Shown piece after piece: positions 22,362-34,169 of a stretch of DNA of 53,279 nucleotides. Origin of the DNA: Pascua guehoae (Eukaryota > Basidiomycota > Tremellomycetes > Trichosporonales > Trichosporonaceae); NCBI GenBank assembly GCA_001600415.1, contig BCJX01000003.1, positions 696,378 to 749,656 on the forward strand. The letters are read 5' to 3'. The notes below the pieces were generated by a model. The model had not been told where the DNA came from, did not search any database, and saw nothing but the letters and a program-made list of their open reading frames with translations. The position numbers were made by a program, and so were the translations under genes. Every line of letters begins with the position of its first letter. Positions within the stretch are counted from its first letter, which is position 1.

Positions 22362-24373
22362 TCAGAGGGCACGCACAATGAGCGGCAGCTGGGGGCCCTT
22401 GTCCTCCTGGCCCTTGACAAAGGGGCGGTTTACCACGCTGCGGCGGTCAGTAACGCCATCAGCAACCAATTTCCAGGCTCATTACCCATACGCACTAGGA
22501 GATGCGCGACGGCTCGGGGTTGCCGGGCAGCTGCTCAAAGGCAAACGCGCGGACGAGGATGAAGAGGAGCACCTTCATCTCGGTGACTGCAAACCGGTGG
22601 CCACTGTGGCAGTCAGCACGTGCAAGCATGCAAGCATGCAGGCGTAGCACGCCTCGCCTCGCTCACATGCAGTTGCGCGGGCCGCCCGAGAACGACATGA
22701 GGTCGCCCCATACGCCGCCGACCTTTTTCAGGGGCAGAGCCTTGCTGGTGAACCGGTCGGGGTTGAACTCTTTTGCGTCGTCGCCCCACACCTCCTTGGA
22801 CGTGTTGATGTAGTGGTGCGCTGGGATGGATTCAGTATGTGTTCAATGGCGGCGACAGGCAAGTTCACTGACCCATTGTGATCATTTGTCCCTTTTTCAC
22901 CACGATTTCGTGCATTGTCACGCCGTCCCGACCGCGCACGGGTGTGCCGAGGGGAATCACAATGTCCTTTTTGGCCTCGCGGATCGAGTGCGTGACGGAC
23001 GGATCGATGCGCAGACTCTCGCGCACAACGGCATCGAGGTACCGCAGCTTGTTGAGCGTGTCGCAGAATGTAAGCCAGGCCCGCGTCGCGAGGTAAAGCT
23101 CACAAGTCTGGCCGGTCCTCGGCAACGGCCGAGAGCTCGGTGCGGAGGCGTTCTTGCACGTTGGGATTGCACGCCAGGCGGTACAGTGCGCAGGCTAATA
23201 CTGTAGCCGTCGTCTCGTGTCCTGCAAATACCTGGGCAATGGTGAGGAATGGGACACACATTTAGAGTATGACTCACAAAGGTGGCGATTTGGTCCACGA
23301 CCTCTTCTTCCGTCAGCCTCCGCTCCGGAGGCAGGTCAGTGTTCAGGTTGGACCGGAGGAGGTACGCCAGAATGTCCTCTGATGTATTGGCATCCTGCTT
23401 CTTGACCGCGATGAGGTGCTGGGTATGAGGTGAGAGAGCGTTTCACGCAATGTGGGTTGGTTGCCATTCACGTACGCGTGCCAGTTTACGCGACGTCTCG
23501 AGGCAATCCCTGTTGGTCTTTACAAACTCGCACGGCTAAATGTCAGGATGTGGGTGTGGGTGTGCATAGCATATGAGACGCAGCACGACCCACAATGATA
23601 CGCAGGACCGGGAAGAAGATCTGCATCATGGCCAAAAGAGTGAGGCCGCCGCACCCGTCATTGACGGCCGCAATCCCGTCTCGGACCGGATTCGGCTTAT
23701 CGCTGAGCGTGTCGAGGTCGTACCCAAAGCCTGCGACGCCGAGAATGTCCAGCGAGACATCCGAGCAGTGCTTGAGGACGTCGAATTGGCGGATTCCCGC
23801 GACCTGCCCGGGTACCTCGGGGGGCTCATCGAGCATGCGCGCCATCTTGGCCTTGAGCTCATACCCCTTGTCGAGCATGAGGGGCGCGCTGTGCGCCATC
23901 TGCGTCCACCCGAGGGCCGGCTCGATCGACCGGCGCAGCCGGCGGTGCACGGGCGGCTCGACGACGACGAGGCCCTGCCCGAGAAAGTTTGAGAGCAGGA
24001 AGCGCACCCCTTCGGGTTTGCAGAACAGGTTTTCGTGTTTGAGAATCCACGACACCACCGCGTGGTCGCCAGACTGCACATCCTTGCGTAGGCCCTGGAG
24101 CGGGACGACAATCGTCGCGCCGTACCGGTCCAGATTGCGCGTCTGGATCCGCACCGAGTCGGTCGCGAGCACCTCGTTGCCCAGCAGCCAGTGGTCGCGT
24201 CCAGGGCCCGGGAGGTTGTGGATCGAAGTCAAGTTTGGGCGGCGCACAAAGGCCCACGCAGTGGCGACGACGACAATGATGGTCGACACCCCGATCACGG
24301 TCGAGGTCACATCGGACACTATCCACTCGTTTAGAACGAGGAACGGGAGGTAGTGGAGAGGAGGAAAATCCAT
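22362..24373 (-). CDS. Cytochrome P450 monooxygenase, membrane-anchored
   Basis: A multi-exon gene with all P450 hallmarks. The N-terminus MDFPPLHYLPFLVLNEW leads into a hydrophobic anchor (STVIGVSTIIVVVATAWAF) and a Pro-rich hinge NLPGPGRDHWLLGN. The C-helix has HRRLRRSIEPALGW. The I-helix oxygen-binding motif is VFAGHETTATVLAC, and the K-helix ExxR is VVRESLRID. The heme loop, once spliced at about 22670/22605, reads FSGGPRNCIGHRFAVTEM, giving the Cys thiolate. The last exon (22437-22362) ends LPLIVRAL. The junction at 22496 yields SRISYVVNRPF in frame. The protein should sit in the ER membrane and use a P450 reductase. The substrate class cannot be told from motifs, and no other tailoring gene is adjacent. 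An in-frame upstream ATG at 24481 would add a 36-residue leader before the anchor, so I prefer 24373. Confidence 0.92.
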
Positions 24374-25477
24374 CGTGGACACGAGAGAGCAATGATGCAA
24401 TGGAGAGTTCGCGCGATGTTGATAATGTGCGTTCATGAGAGTGCTGATTCGCACCCTTGCCGCCAGCCCCGGCTTGTCCATCGTGCGTGTCCATCATGAC
24501 CCGGCTCTGGCTGCACGGGGCCCCTTTAGAAGCCACAGGCAAGCACCACGGCTAAGAGGCGAGATGCTACAGGGGCCGCGCTGCAGCCGGTTATCCTGTA
24601 CCCCGAGGACCACTCACAAACCTCGCGTTACCACAGACTGCGCTCACATGGTTCCTTGGGAATAAGAAGGCGCGTGGGCGTCTGCGCGTCTGCGCATTGT
24701 CAGCCGGCGCCGCAAATACCGGACTGTGGGCAAAGCGTGGCGCCGCTCGGACCGCAAGTCTCAGCCACCGCGATGAGAGCGTTTAGAGCACCATGCAGTA
24801 GGAGTGTGTCAGTGGCTGCAGAATGTCAGTGGTTGTGGAGAGCCCAGAGCAGCTCGATCGGCTGGACTATGGAGGCTCCCTGTTCGGCTGCGTCGTCCCT
24901 CATTCTCGACTCCGCAATGTCGTGCAGTCGATCCCGCCGAGCCTGCCGTGCTTGGATCGGCAGACTCGGACCCAGTCACGGTTAGTCGTCAGCAGGGATG
25001 GACGGACCGCAAACTGGGGAGCCGGGCTGGGCGAGCACTCGGTCGAGGTCAACTTGGGAACAGCTGTGACACAGCTTGGACGCTTGGTCGAGGAAGAGTA
25101 CCGCAGACGGACTGTCCCGTAGCCCACGAGCCAGGAAATGCCGTCAAGATACAGAGATAGATTGACAGACGCGTTCGTCAACATATGCGCGTGTCAGGAT
25201 GTGGTTATAGGTGTTGAAGATGCTGTATGTATAGGAGTGGGTATCTATCCACAGAGGCAGACGGCCATGAAGGCATCAACAGGTGCGGGTGCAAGCTCGA
25301 GCCGGATTCTGTGGCCCATATGTCTTACGTAAACTCATGCGATTGTTGTTGACGCGTTGATCATGACGTTTCAGCGTTTAATCGCTTCGTTCGACTACTA
25401 CAGAGTACTTCTTGTCAACATTGTTCCCCCTCGCCAGCTCCTTTACTCCCTTCATCGCCTCGAACGTTTCGCGAGAA
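24374..25477. other. Divergent intergenic region P450 / GCP4
   Basis: About 1.1 kb lies between divergent starts. Open frames of around 100 codons near 24800-25120 carry no recognisable domain. No repeats or RNA genes were seen. Confidence 0.45.
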
Positions 25478-28400
25478 ATGCTCGCCGAGCTCCTCCTCGT
25501 CCTGGGCGGCCACCCCTCGTCGCTCTTCGGCCCGGGCGTCTCCCCGTCCCTCGCGGAACACTTACATCCTGGGGAAGTCGCGGCGCTCGAAACACTGGTG
25601 GCGATTGCGACCGACTACCGCACGGTCCGGACGTGGGCCGAGGGGACGCAGGCGGCGGCGCGCGCCGCGGTGCTCCGGGGTGCGCGCAAGGGGAAAGCGC
25701 CGGCGCGGGGGCATGGGCATGGGCACGAGCATGGGCGTGGACATGGGCATGGGCATGGGCAGGGGCATGGGCGTGGACATGGGCATGGGCATGGGCAGGG
25801 GCATGGGCATGGTGTCGACGCCAATGGGCACAGGCAAGGGAGGGAGAACCAGCTGGACGGCGCCGAGGGGCCGGGACAGTACCTGGCCGTGCTGGCGGGT
25901 GCGGTGCGCGCGGTACTTGCCGACTACGATGAGCTGGTGGTGCGTACCGAGGCGGCGGTGCTGTCGCTCGATCCCGGCGTCGTGCAGGACGACGCCGAGG
26001 GGGGAGAGGGGTACGTCCCGCTCTCTTTGCTGATTGCGACGTTTGACGCGTGGCAGGCCCCGCTCGCCGCGCTCGTCGCACTCGTTGCGCGCCTCTCCCC
26101 AACTCCTCCCTCCTCCCTCTCATCTCCAACCCCCATCCTGTCTCCGGGAGCACTCATGACGCACCTCGACGCGGCGAGCAGTACGGGCCACCCGGTGCTG
26201 CGCCGCGTCTTCACCCGCCTGCGCGACGCGCTCTGGACCCTCTTCCTCCAGCACCTCACCGTCTTCCTCCTCGACGGCGTAGCGGTCGACGCCGCGCTGT
26301 CCACACCCCAGTCCCCAGCCCTCGGACTCGACGCAGGCGCCGACCCCCCACACAGGATATACCGCCTCAACGACGCGCTCCTCCCCGCCAGCGTTGGCCC
26401 GCCCACCCGCGAGTGTGTCCTCTACGTCGGCCGCGTCGCCGCCACCCTCAAGCGCGAAGGCAGGGCCCTGCCACGCTCCCTCCTCGAGCGCGTTAGGGCA
26501 GACGTCCTCGCCGCACCCTATGACGGCCTCGATGGCGCAGTGCAACGGGCGCGGAGAGAGGTCGGCGAGTGGTTGTGGACGCACATCTTGACCAGGCCCC
26601 AGGTCGCGGATGCGATTGAGACTTTGTGAGTTGCAGGGGTTGGGGTTGGACGAGAATCGCAGTTGGGCAGAGGATGGTACAGAGGTGCAGATAGTCGCCT
26701 ACTGTGAGGTGTAACACACCGACAACTCTACAAGTGGCCCGCTCTGCTAGGATCCTCGGAAAGCGTTGGAGTGGTTGATGTTGGTGGTTCTGCTCCTGGT
26801 GTGTGGGATACTTCATTGCAGCTCTGCCAGGCCAAGATTCTTGCCGAGCGGGTTCCGTGACCTTTGATCGGGTATTCCCCAAGTAGAACCCAGGCTCCTC
26901 CTTGGACCTCTCGGCTATGGACCAAACGGAGCTGGGTCTTATGGAGTCGGACTGGCAGGTGGAGCGCGCACCGTAAGAGACGGCTGTCCGTGCAGCCCCC
27001 CTTGGCTCGCAGAACGCGGTCTGGCCAGTGCGCAGTAGGACCTGTACCGAGAAAGCGGCGAGTACGCGCAGTGGACTGTCCACACGGGCATTACAGGCGC
27101 AGCCCACGGCCGTGGCAGCCCACAAGCCTACCCGCCGAAACCATGACTGGACCGAACTCTTCCGCTGACTCGCTGACACCAGTGCAAACTACTTTCTTAC
27201 CCGCGACGCAGACTTTACGCTCAACGCCATCCGCGAGATTGCGCGACTGCGGCGTGACCGCCTCCTGCTTGCCAACCCACAATCGTCGTCGTCGGTGATC
27301 CGCGCGCACGACCTTGACCTGGCCCTCCTGCGCGCGTCGGTCGGCACGTCTGCAGAGTCTGACCGCGCCCTCGAGACGCTGAGCTGGACGATGCCTCTGG
27401 GCCCATTGCGCGCGACGCCGCTGCCCCCCGCGGTGCCAGACGACGGAAGCGTGCGCGCGCTCTTCACGCCCGCGCTCCTCGGTACGCCCATCTCGCTCAC
27501 TGCCGCCGTGTCCTGGCCCCTCGACCTGTTCATGACACCCCCCGCGGTCGCAGCGTACGGCGACATCCAGGCATACTTGTACGCCATTCGTGATGCGCAC
27601 ACGCACGTCCTCGAGGCGTGGTCGGCGCTCAGCGGTGCGCAGCGACGCCGACGCCAGTATACCGGCGTAGACGAGGGTGGCGCCGGTGCGGAAAAAGACC
27701 GCAGGACAGCCCTCGCACGTACCGCTTGGGGAACTACCCGCGCCATGCTCTTCTTTCTCGACCAGCTCCTCAGCCACTTTATGACTGACATCATTGGCGT
27801 GCAGCACCGCCGCCTCCTCGACCAGCTCGCAGGCGCCGCACCTGTGAACCAGCCTGCGAGCGCGATGAGTACCTCCAGCAGCCCCGCCAAGGGCGCGGGG
27901 TATCTCGATTTCCTGACGTTGAGGTGAGTTTGGGATGCGGGCAGTGGGCGTAAACAGAATGTGGTGCGCCATGAAGTGGAACTGGAGTGGACGGAAAACG
28001 AATCCGAGGTTGAAGCCGAGGTGGGGACGAGAAGGGATGAGAGGGGACGAGAGGACCAAACAACGCCAAGGGCGGGACAGCCCTGGTAGCCAATTCGCAT
28101 GTGTCGACGTTGTCGATGGTCGAAGGCCAGAGGTGGCTACCACGCCTTGTGCTCCGCTTCCCTCTTCCAGCTCCCATTCAACTTGTCCGTCAAGCGCTCC
28201 TCTCAATCTCGCCTTCTACTTACTCCATCAATTTGCCTCCCCAACTTTGCTCTTCGACTCTTTCCCTAAACTTTCCCGCCTCAACATTTCCTAACCTCCA
28301 GACAAATGCACGCGCGCCACCTCGCCTTCCTCCGCGAAGGCCTCCTGATCGCCGAACGCGAATCGGCCGTGCTCGTGCGCGACATTCTCGACGTGTGCAA

Positions 28401-29039
28401 GCGCTTTGCGGGCCTCGTCGAGCGGTGGGGCGGCGACGTCCTCCCCGAGCTCTTAGACGACAGCGAGGAGGGTGCCATGGTCGCCGAGCGCGCACGGGCG
28501 GTGGACGAGATCTGCGGGGTGAGTGGTGTGGAGAGGAGAGTGGAGGGACGAGTGTGTACTGGTACCGAGTAGGCGCGACAAGCCACACACTCTTGACCCT
28601 CTCCCACTGTACGACGTGCTAACGCCAGACGCTCCACGACCTCATCTGCGACTTCTTCCGCATGCTCCTGGACGCACACACACCCCCGGCCCCCGCGGGC
28701 GACGTGTCGACGACGAGCGCGAGCGCAAGCGCAAGTGCGAGCGCGTCAGCGTCCGGGGTCGGCAGCCGCGGCTCACGCAGTGTGTCCATGTCGCGCGTGC
28801 GCATGACGCAGATAATGTCGCGCTCGCGCCTCGCCGCCGCGGGAGGCGTGTCGGGAACCGGAGCCGGAGGGACGAGTACGATGGGTGTGAGCTTATTCGG
28901 AGACGATAGCCTGATGGCGCGCCATGTCGAGCAGCTCTTGCTCCGGCTCGACTTTAATGGCGTGCTCTCGCGGTGGCTTGAGGGGCGGACGATGCGGAAT
29001 TTCCTCCCGCCTGGGTTTGGTGAGGGCGCGAGGGAGTAG
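25478..29039 (+). CDS. Gamma-tubulin complex component 4 (Spc97/Spc98 family)
   Basis: Four exons (25478-26625, 27183-27923, 28302-28518, 28629-29039) encode 838 residues. The start MLAELLLVLGGHPSSLFG matches how GCP4-type proteins begin, with no N-terminal extension. The GRIP1/GRIP2 architecture is visible: RECVLYVGRVAATLKREG, the junction ETFANYFLTRDADFTLNAI, VSWPLDLFMTPPAVAAYGDI, TTRAMLFFLDQLLSHFMTD, RHLAFLREGLLIAE, and the terminal ARHVEQLLLRLDFNGVLSRW, where the family has LLLRLDYN. GCP4 is part of the wedge of the gamma-tubulin ring complex that nucleates microtubules. Two features are unusual. A His/Gly-rich run of GHGHGHG repeats spans residues about 77-118. Two introns are long for this window (557 and 378 nt). 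A Ser-Ala dipeptide run (about residues 714-725) interrupts the C-terminal domain. Confidence 0.88.
25706..25830 (+). repeat. GGGCAT-type hexanucleotide repeat encoding a Gly-His tract
   Basis: Repeated GGGCAT/GGGCAG/GGGCGTGGACAT units lie within exon 1 of the GCP4 gene. In the coding frame they give alternating Gly-His with Gln and Arg variants; a 24-nt higher-order unit is duplicated (GHGHGHGQ / GHGRGHGHGHGQ). Confidence 0.9.
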
Positions 29040-29171
29040 GGGGTGGGGGTGGTCGCAGTGGTGAGCGCGCGAGGTGAGGGAGATGTGAGCAGAGGCAGGC
29101 AAGAGGAATGCACTGCGCCAGGTAGACTGTAATCCATGCATAGTGTACAACGTTCCGTCGTCCCGCGCCGC

Positions 29172-31930
29172 CTACATGGGGTTGAGACCGACGGGCTTTG
29201 GGTCGCCAAACGAGTCGAGCAGCGTGGTGCCATTGACGATATCTGTCGTGGCGACGATAAACCTGCGGCCGCCCTGCTGGCTCATCCACCTGAGTGCGTT
29301 GATCTCTGTATACGTGCACCCGCCGAGGAAGAAGACGAGTGTGGTGCGTGGGGTACTCTTGCTGTGCGCGTGTGCGTGGTGGGCGGGGGTATGGGGCGGG
29401 CCGGAATCCGAGCTCGGCCCCGGGATGGCGGCGACCGCGTCCTCCATGCCGCGGAAACCTGTGAGGGGGCGGCGGCCCTCCATGCGCACGACGTCGGGGC
29501 GCTCGCCGCTCAGGGCGCTCCGCTGTGCGGCAGCCTGGACGAGGCGGACAGACAACGGCGCGTAGCCCGAGTAGACGTAGGAAATGTCGTTTGGCGCGCC
29601 GTCGTCGACGTCGTCGACAACCAGGCGGAACGGCTTGCGCGCCCCCTGGAACGGCGAGGGGGACGCCGAACGCACCAGCAGTCCCAGCGATTGGAGCGCA
29701 ATGAGAAGCGGTAGGTGGTGGTACCCGTACGCCTGGAGAAAGTCACGCTTGAACGCCTCGAGGAGCTTGGGCTTGATGCCCCCCGAGGTCAAGGAGAGGA
29801 GGACGGCGGAGCGCAGAACCGTCGACATGGGCGCTGAAGCCTCGCCCTGCGCAAGCAGGTCTTCGATGATTGTGAGCTGTGCCAACGGGTCGTAGCCCGC
29901 CACGAGGTTTTGCTGGGCCTCGAGCGTGCGGTTGAACGCGTCCGTGCGCGTGATAGGCATTAGTTTTTCAGTGAGCGCAGTATCTACCGTCAGCGGGGGT
30001 CTGCTGTGAGGAGCGTGTTGGAAGGAGTCTATGCCAAAGAGTCTGCCACAAGGGCTCTGTCGCAAAGACTCTGCCGCGAGAATTCACGCTGCTGCAGGCA
30101 ACCTGCAGTGGTGAACCTGCGGAGAAGAATGGAGGAAGAACCTGTAGCGAGGACCTTCACAGCCTTCACAGAGGAGTCTGCTGGATTTCACCCTCCTCAC
30201 ACCTCTGAGCTGCAACCACACCGTCGACTTGTCCACTCGTCCACCCGACTCACGCAAGCGCAGGCTCTGCTGCTCAGATTGAAGCCCGCCCAGTCGCCCG
30301 ACAAAGTCCTTCATCTGCGACACGCTCTTGAGATTCTTCGCTCCGCCAAAGTCGCCCTCGAGGCGCCGTGCGAGCTTTGAGAGTCGTGAGCCAACGACGG
30401 CAAAGTTGACGTCGCGGATCTCGCTAAACAGCTTGTCGCTCGACGATAGGAGGTGCTTGCGCTTCTTGTCTGCTGGGGCCGCGGGGTCCAGGAGTGTTGC
30501 GTCCACCTCCACATGTGCTGGGTGTCAGCATCATGCGCCACGAAGCACTGGAACCCGTTCAGGTGTACATGGTCCACGTTGCATGGCCAACTTGCAACTC
30601 ACAATGGCTGATGCCGATAAACTCATCAATCATGCCCTCGTACGTCAGCTGGGTGCACATGGGCGTGATCCAGTCGACTGCGCGGTCGAGGATGATCATG
30701 CTGTCAATGTGGTCCGAGGGCTCGACGGTGGGCTTGTTGCGCTGCAACAGGTTGGCAAGCTTTTGCGACGCCTCGCCCTTGGCAATGACGCGGGGGATGC
30801 CGCCAAATGCGCGCTGAAGCGTCGTGAGTGCCAGGCTCGAGTAGTAGATTGGTGTGTCGTCCCCGCGCTGATGTGTGTTAGTATGTGTAAGTCTCGTACG
30901 CCACTAGGACCAATATCCGTCACGGTGGCGTGGCAGCTTGGCACAGCTCCGACTCACCAAGAACACATCCCGCGCCACATCCTCGAGCTCGAGGGACAGT
31001 ACGTCGTCCTCGATAGGAATCAGCTCGAGCTTGAACTGCACGTTAGTATTCCCCAGGTCATCTTCTCCCCCTTCCACCTGCGCATGGTTCCCACATACCT
31101 CTGTCAATGTCACGTCGCCCGCCACACCCTCATCCTCGAGCATGCGCCGGCACAGCTCAGTCACGCGCGGCACAAGGAGCGCAGTGTACTGCTTTCCGGG
31201 GGCTGCGCGGACCTGCTCGGCAATGATGCGCATGTGGGCGCGTTTCGGGCGGCACAGCCAGACAACATTGCGCGTGGTCGTGTTGAGCACGCCGGGCTCG
31301 AGCCAGAACATTTTGTCCACGCCGTGGTGCTGTCATCGTAACGGGTTCGAGGAGAGACGAACAGTGGACATGTAGAGAAATAGAAGAGTGGATCGTAGAG
31401 AGGCAGAGGACAGAGAAGGAGAGTCGCGATTGGGAAAGCCGTCGTATCAAGACAGGATGGGTGCGTGAGATCGAGGTCGTCCAACGTGAGCGGGTTGCAG
31501 TAATTGGATCCCAGCACAATGCCATTAAGGATGGTAAGCAACAAATCAGAGCAGGAAGACACGAGTGAGCGCCATCCTCTGTCCCGTCATGTACACGCTA
31601 CCCACCTTCAGCGACGCCACGTCCGTCACGAGCCCGAGCGGCCCCGCGAGCGCAGAGTCGAGGACGAGTGTTTTTGCGCCTTGGATCTGCTTGTTAGCAG
31701 TTGTCTCCTACTTCTATTTTGCATCTAATCTCTGTTACCTCGGCCAGCTCTTGTCTAGCCCAAAGCAGACGCACATCATTCAATGCCTCGACGAGCGCCT
31801 GCTTGCCTAACTCGCGCAGGACACCAATATCCGGTCCACTCGGTGCGGCGCCCGTCGAATCGGACTGCGACGACGGGCCAGCAGTGGACGCTGCAGCAGC
31901 GGACGCGGCGGCGGCGGCAGCGGCGGACAT
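29172..31930 (-). CDS. VPS33: Sec1/Munc18-family protein Vps33 (HOPS/CORVET)
   Basis: A multi-exon gene. Exon 1 (31930-31739) starts with an Ala-rich leader (MSAAAAAAAS) and ends LRELGKQALVEALNDVRLLW. It continues through IQGAKTLVLDSALAGPLGLV, MFWLEPG, RNVVWLCRPKRAHMRIIAEQ, FKLELIPIEDDVLSLELED, KPTVEPSDHIDSMIILDRAV and DWITPMCTQLTYEGMIDEF. The final exon spans about 29970-29172 and includes FLQAYGYHHLPLLIALQSLG and the closing SM block TLVFFLGGCTYTEINALRWM. Those blocks identify the Vps33 branch rather than Sec1, Sly1 or Vps45. Vps33 is the SNARE-binding subunit of HOPS and CORVET at the vacuole and endosome. A polar His/Ser-rich insert precedes the last strand. The gene is divergent from CK2 beta, with 337 bp between starts. 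Middle exon edges are approximate. Confidence 0.93.
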
Positions 31931-32267
31931 GGCGAGCGTGTGTGGTGCAAGGTGAGATGGAGAATGTTGATTGTAGCAGTAGCAGTAGTGACGACGATGG
32001 TGGTGACGATGATGCAATGGCCCTTCCCCCCTCTCTCGATGCATGCATGGTCGTGGCTGCTCAGGCACGGATGCCTGTCTCTGTGGAATTTGCCTCCGCG
32101 TCTTGCGATTCTGACCCACCTGGTCGTGGGTGCATGATTCAGGAGTGCCGTCGAGTGCAACACATTGCGCCAGCGCCAAGTCGCGCCGACAGTCGAGGTC
32201 TGTTTTCATCACTCTCCCCCTACTCTCCCACACCCACAACCCCATCGGGCACGACCACTCTGGCACG
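31931..32267. promoter_or_regulatory. Bidirectional promoter region VPS33 / CK2 beta
   Basis: A 337-bp spacer lies between two divergent ATGs. It contains a run of GTAGCA, GACGAT and GGTGAC trinucleotide-like repeats (about 31973-32015). No further motif was assigned. Confidence 0.45.
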
Positions 32268-34097
32268 ATGGACGACCTCTCCACCGGGTCCGATAGCGAC
32301 TACTCCAACTCGTGAGCTCGTGGCAGCGGCGGCGCTCAATGTTAGGTTTGCTGACGGGCCCAGGTGGATTTCGTGGTTCCTCTCGACAAAGGGTAATGTG
32401 AGTTGGCCAACGGGTCGGGCTCGTGCTGCCGAATGGTCACGTCTGGGGATTATTGTATCCGTCTCGGGGTTCTCATCATGATTCTGGGCGCCGTTGATTA
32501 CCATTTTGGTCTCTCGGGCTGCCTGAGAGTTCTGGTCACGTTGCGCACACTCGCAAACTGCCATGACGACAACGGCGAGGCGCCCAACAAGGCCAATGTC
32601 GACAGCAGCGATGACTGCAGACGGCACTACACTCATGTCGATCTCCCCGCGCCTGAACATCGTCCACAGCCACCACCCACGCAACCGCTGACAGCAGGAA
32701 TACTTTGCAGAGGTCGACGAAGACTACATTCTCGACCGCTTCAACCTGACGGGTCTGAGCGGCGAGATTGTCCAGGAATACCAGCGCGCGCTGGATCTGA
32801 TCACCGACACATTGGGTGCGTTGGGCCGAAATGTGCTGGTGCACGCTGTGGTGGTGTGCGGTGTGTTGTGGCTGTGTGGTGATGATGCCCACTGTGCTGT
32901 TTTGTTGTCCTGCGTGCTCGCTCGCTGCGTGGTCTGGTCATGCTGGTTACACCGGTAGCGACGACCAGTGCAGCACAACCACAAATATCCCAACGTCACA
33001 CCACAGCGACCATCCACAATACCGGGCGGCCCGCAATACTCACATGCAGACGACGAGGCGCTCGATGACGACACGCGCGAGGCGGTCGAGACGAGTGCGC
33101 GGTTCCTCTATGGCCTCATCCATGCGCGATACATTGTCACGTCGCGTGGGCTGCAGAAGATGGTGCGTTGTTTGTGAGGTCTGGGAGGTGATTCTGGGCT
33201 TGCAGGGGAGGGAGGGGAAAGGATGTGCGAGGGTTTGGGACCGGTGGCAACCAAGCGGGGGTAGAGACTGGTCGAGGTGCTGGCATCAAATACAATGCTG
33301 TCGGCCAGGATCCTACCACTCTGGTGACTACTGCCAGCGAGAAGGGAAAGGCGGCGTCTGCGTTGTCGGTGCCACCTCCAGCTTGCGATTTGGGCGTCGG
33401 GGCGTGGAGGGAGCCCGGGCTCTAAGCCACCGACCACATGACGCCACGCGTGGACGATTCTTCAACAAACGCACCAACGCTCGCTTTCCATTTACATCTC
33501 ACACTACCCCCGCACACACACTCACACGCAGCTCGACAAGTACCGCAAGGCCGACTTTGGCCGGTGCCCGCGCGTCTACTGCTACTCGCAGCCGCTCCTC
33601 CCCGTGGGACTGACGGACATTCCGTACCAAAAGGCCGTCAAGCTCTACTGCCCGCGCTGCGAAGACCTGTACTCGCCCAAGAGCAACCGGCACGGCTCGA
33701 TTGACGGCGCCTACTTTGGCACCACGTTCCCGCACATGCTCTTTATGGCGTACCCGCAAATGATCCCCAGCAAGGGACAGCCGAGCTCGGAGCGCGACCT
33801 CCGCCGCGAGCCTGCGGGCGTCGGCGGTATCTCGACCGCGACGGCGGCCATCAAGGCCGACCGGTACGACCCCAAGATTTTCGGGTTCCGCGTACACGAG
33901 GAGGCGCAGCTGGCTCGCTGGCGCGCGGCGCGTCGGGATGCGTGAGTACATGGCGGGGACAAGTGCGACAGGCGGGCGTTCTGTCTCACTTGTGTCATCG
34001 TCCAAGCCCGTTGCCAAGCACTGATTCCACTAACACGCGCAGCCAGATAGCTCGTCTCGAGGCGATTGAGAACCAGGCCAAGCGGCCCACCCTGTAA
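32268..34097 (+). CDS. CKB1: Casein kinase 2 regulatory (beta) subunit
   Basis: Six exons (32268-32311, 32364-32397, 32698-32815, 33050-33162, 33532-33941, 34043-34097) give 257 residues in consistent phase. Family blocks are complete: the acidic start [51 protein letters not shown], the acidic groove [30 protein letters not shown] and [15 protein letters not shown]. The zinc site is formed by the Cys pairs CPRVYC and [25 protein letters not shown] and [18 protein letters not shown] follow. The protein dimerises through the zinc finger and holds two catalytic CK2 alpha subunits. The N-terminal Ser residues next to Asp are the classical autophosphorylation context. Intron 4 is long (369 nt). 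The gene converges on the lipase gene, with 72 bp between stop codons. CKB1 versus CKB2 type is not resolved. Confidence 0.95.
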
Positions 34098-34169
34098 TAT
34101 ATAGATACATGCACGTTCAATGATTCTAGGTATGATGCTGTCTTGTTTGCTGCCGACCCACCACGCCAT

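Noticed and set aside
26626..27182. The 557-nt GCP4 intron considered as a boundary between two separate genes
   Set aside because: GTGAG donor and CTGACACCAG acceptor join in phase to give ETFANYFLTRDADF, the expected GCP continuation, so one gene is the better model.
31339..31352. GGGTTCGAGGAG, a B-box-like string
   Set aside because: It lies inside VPS33 and lacks any matching tRNA stems.
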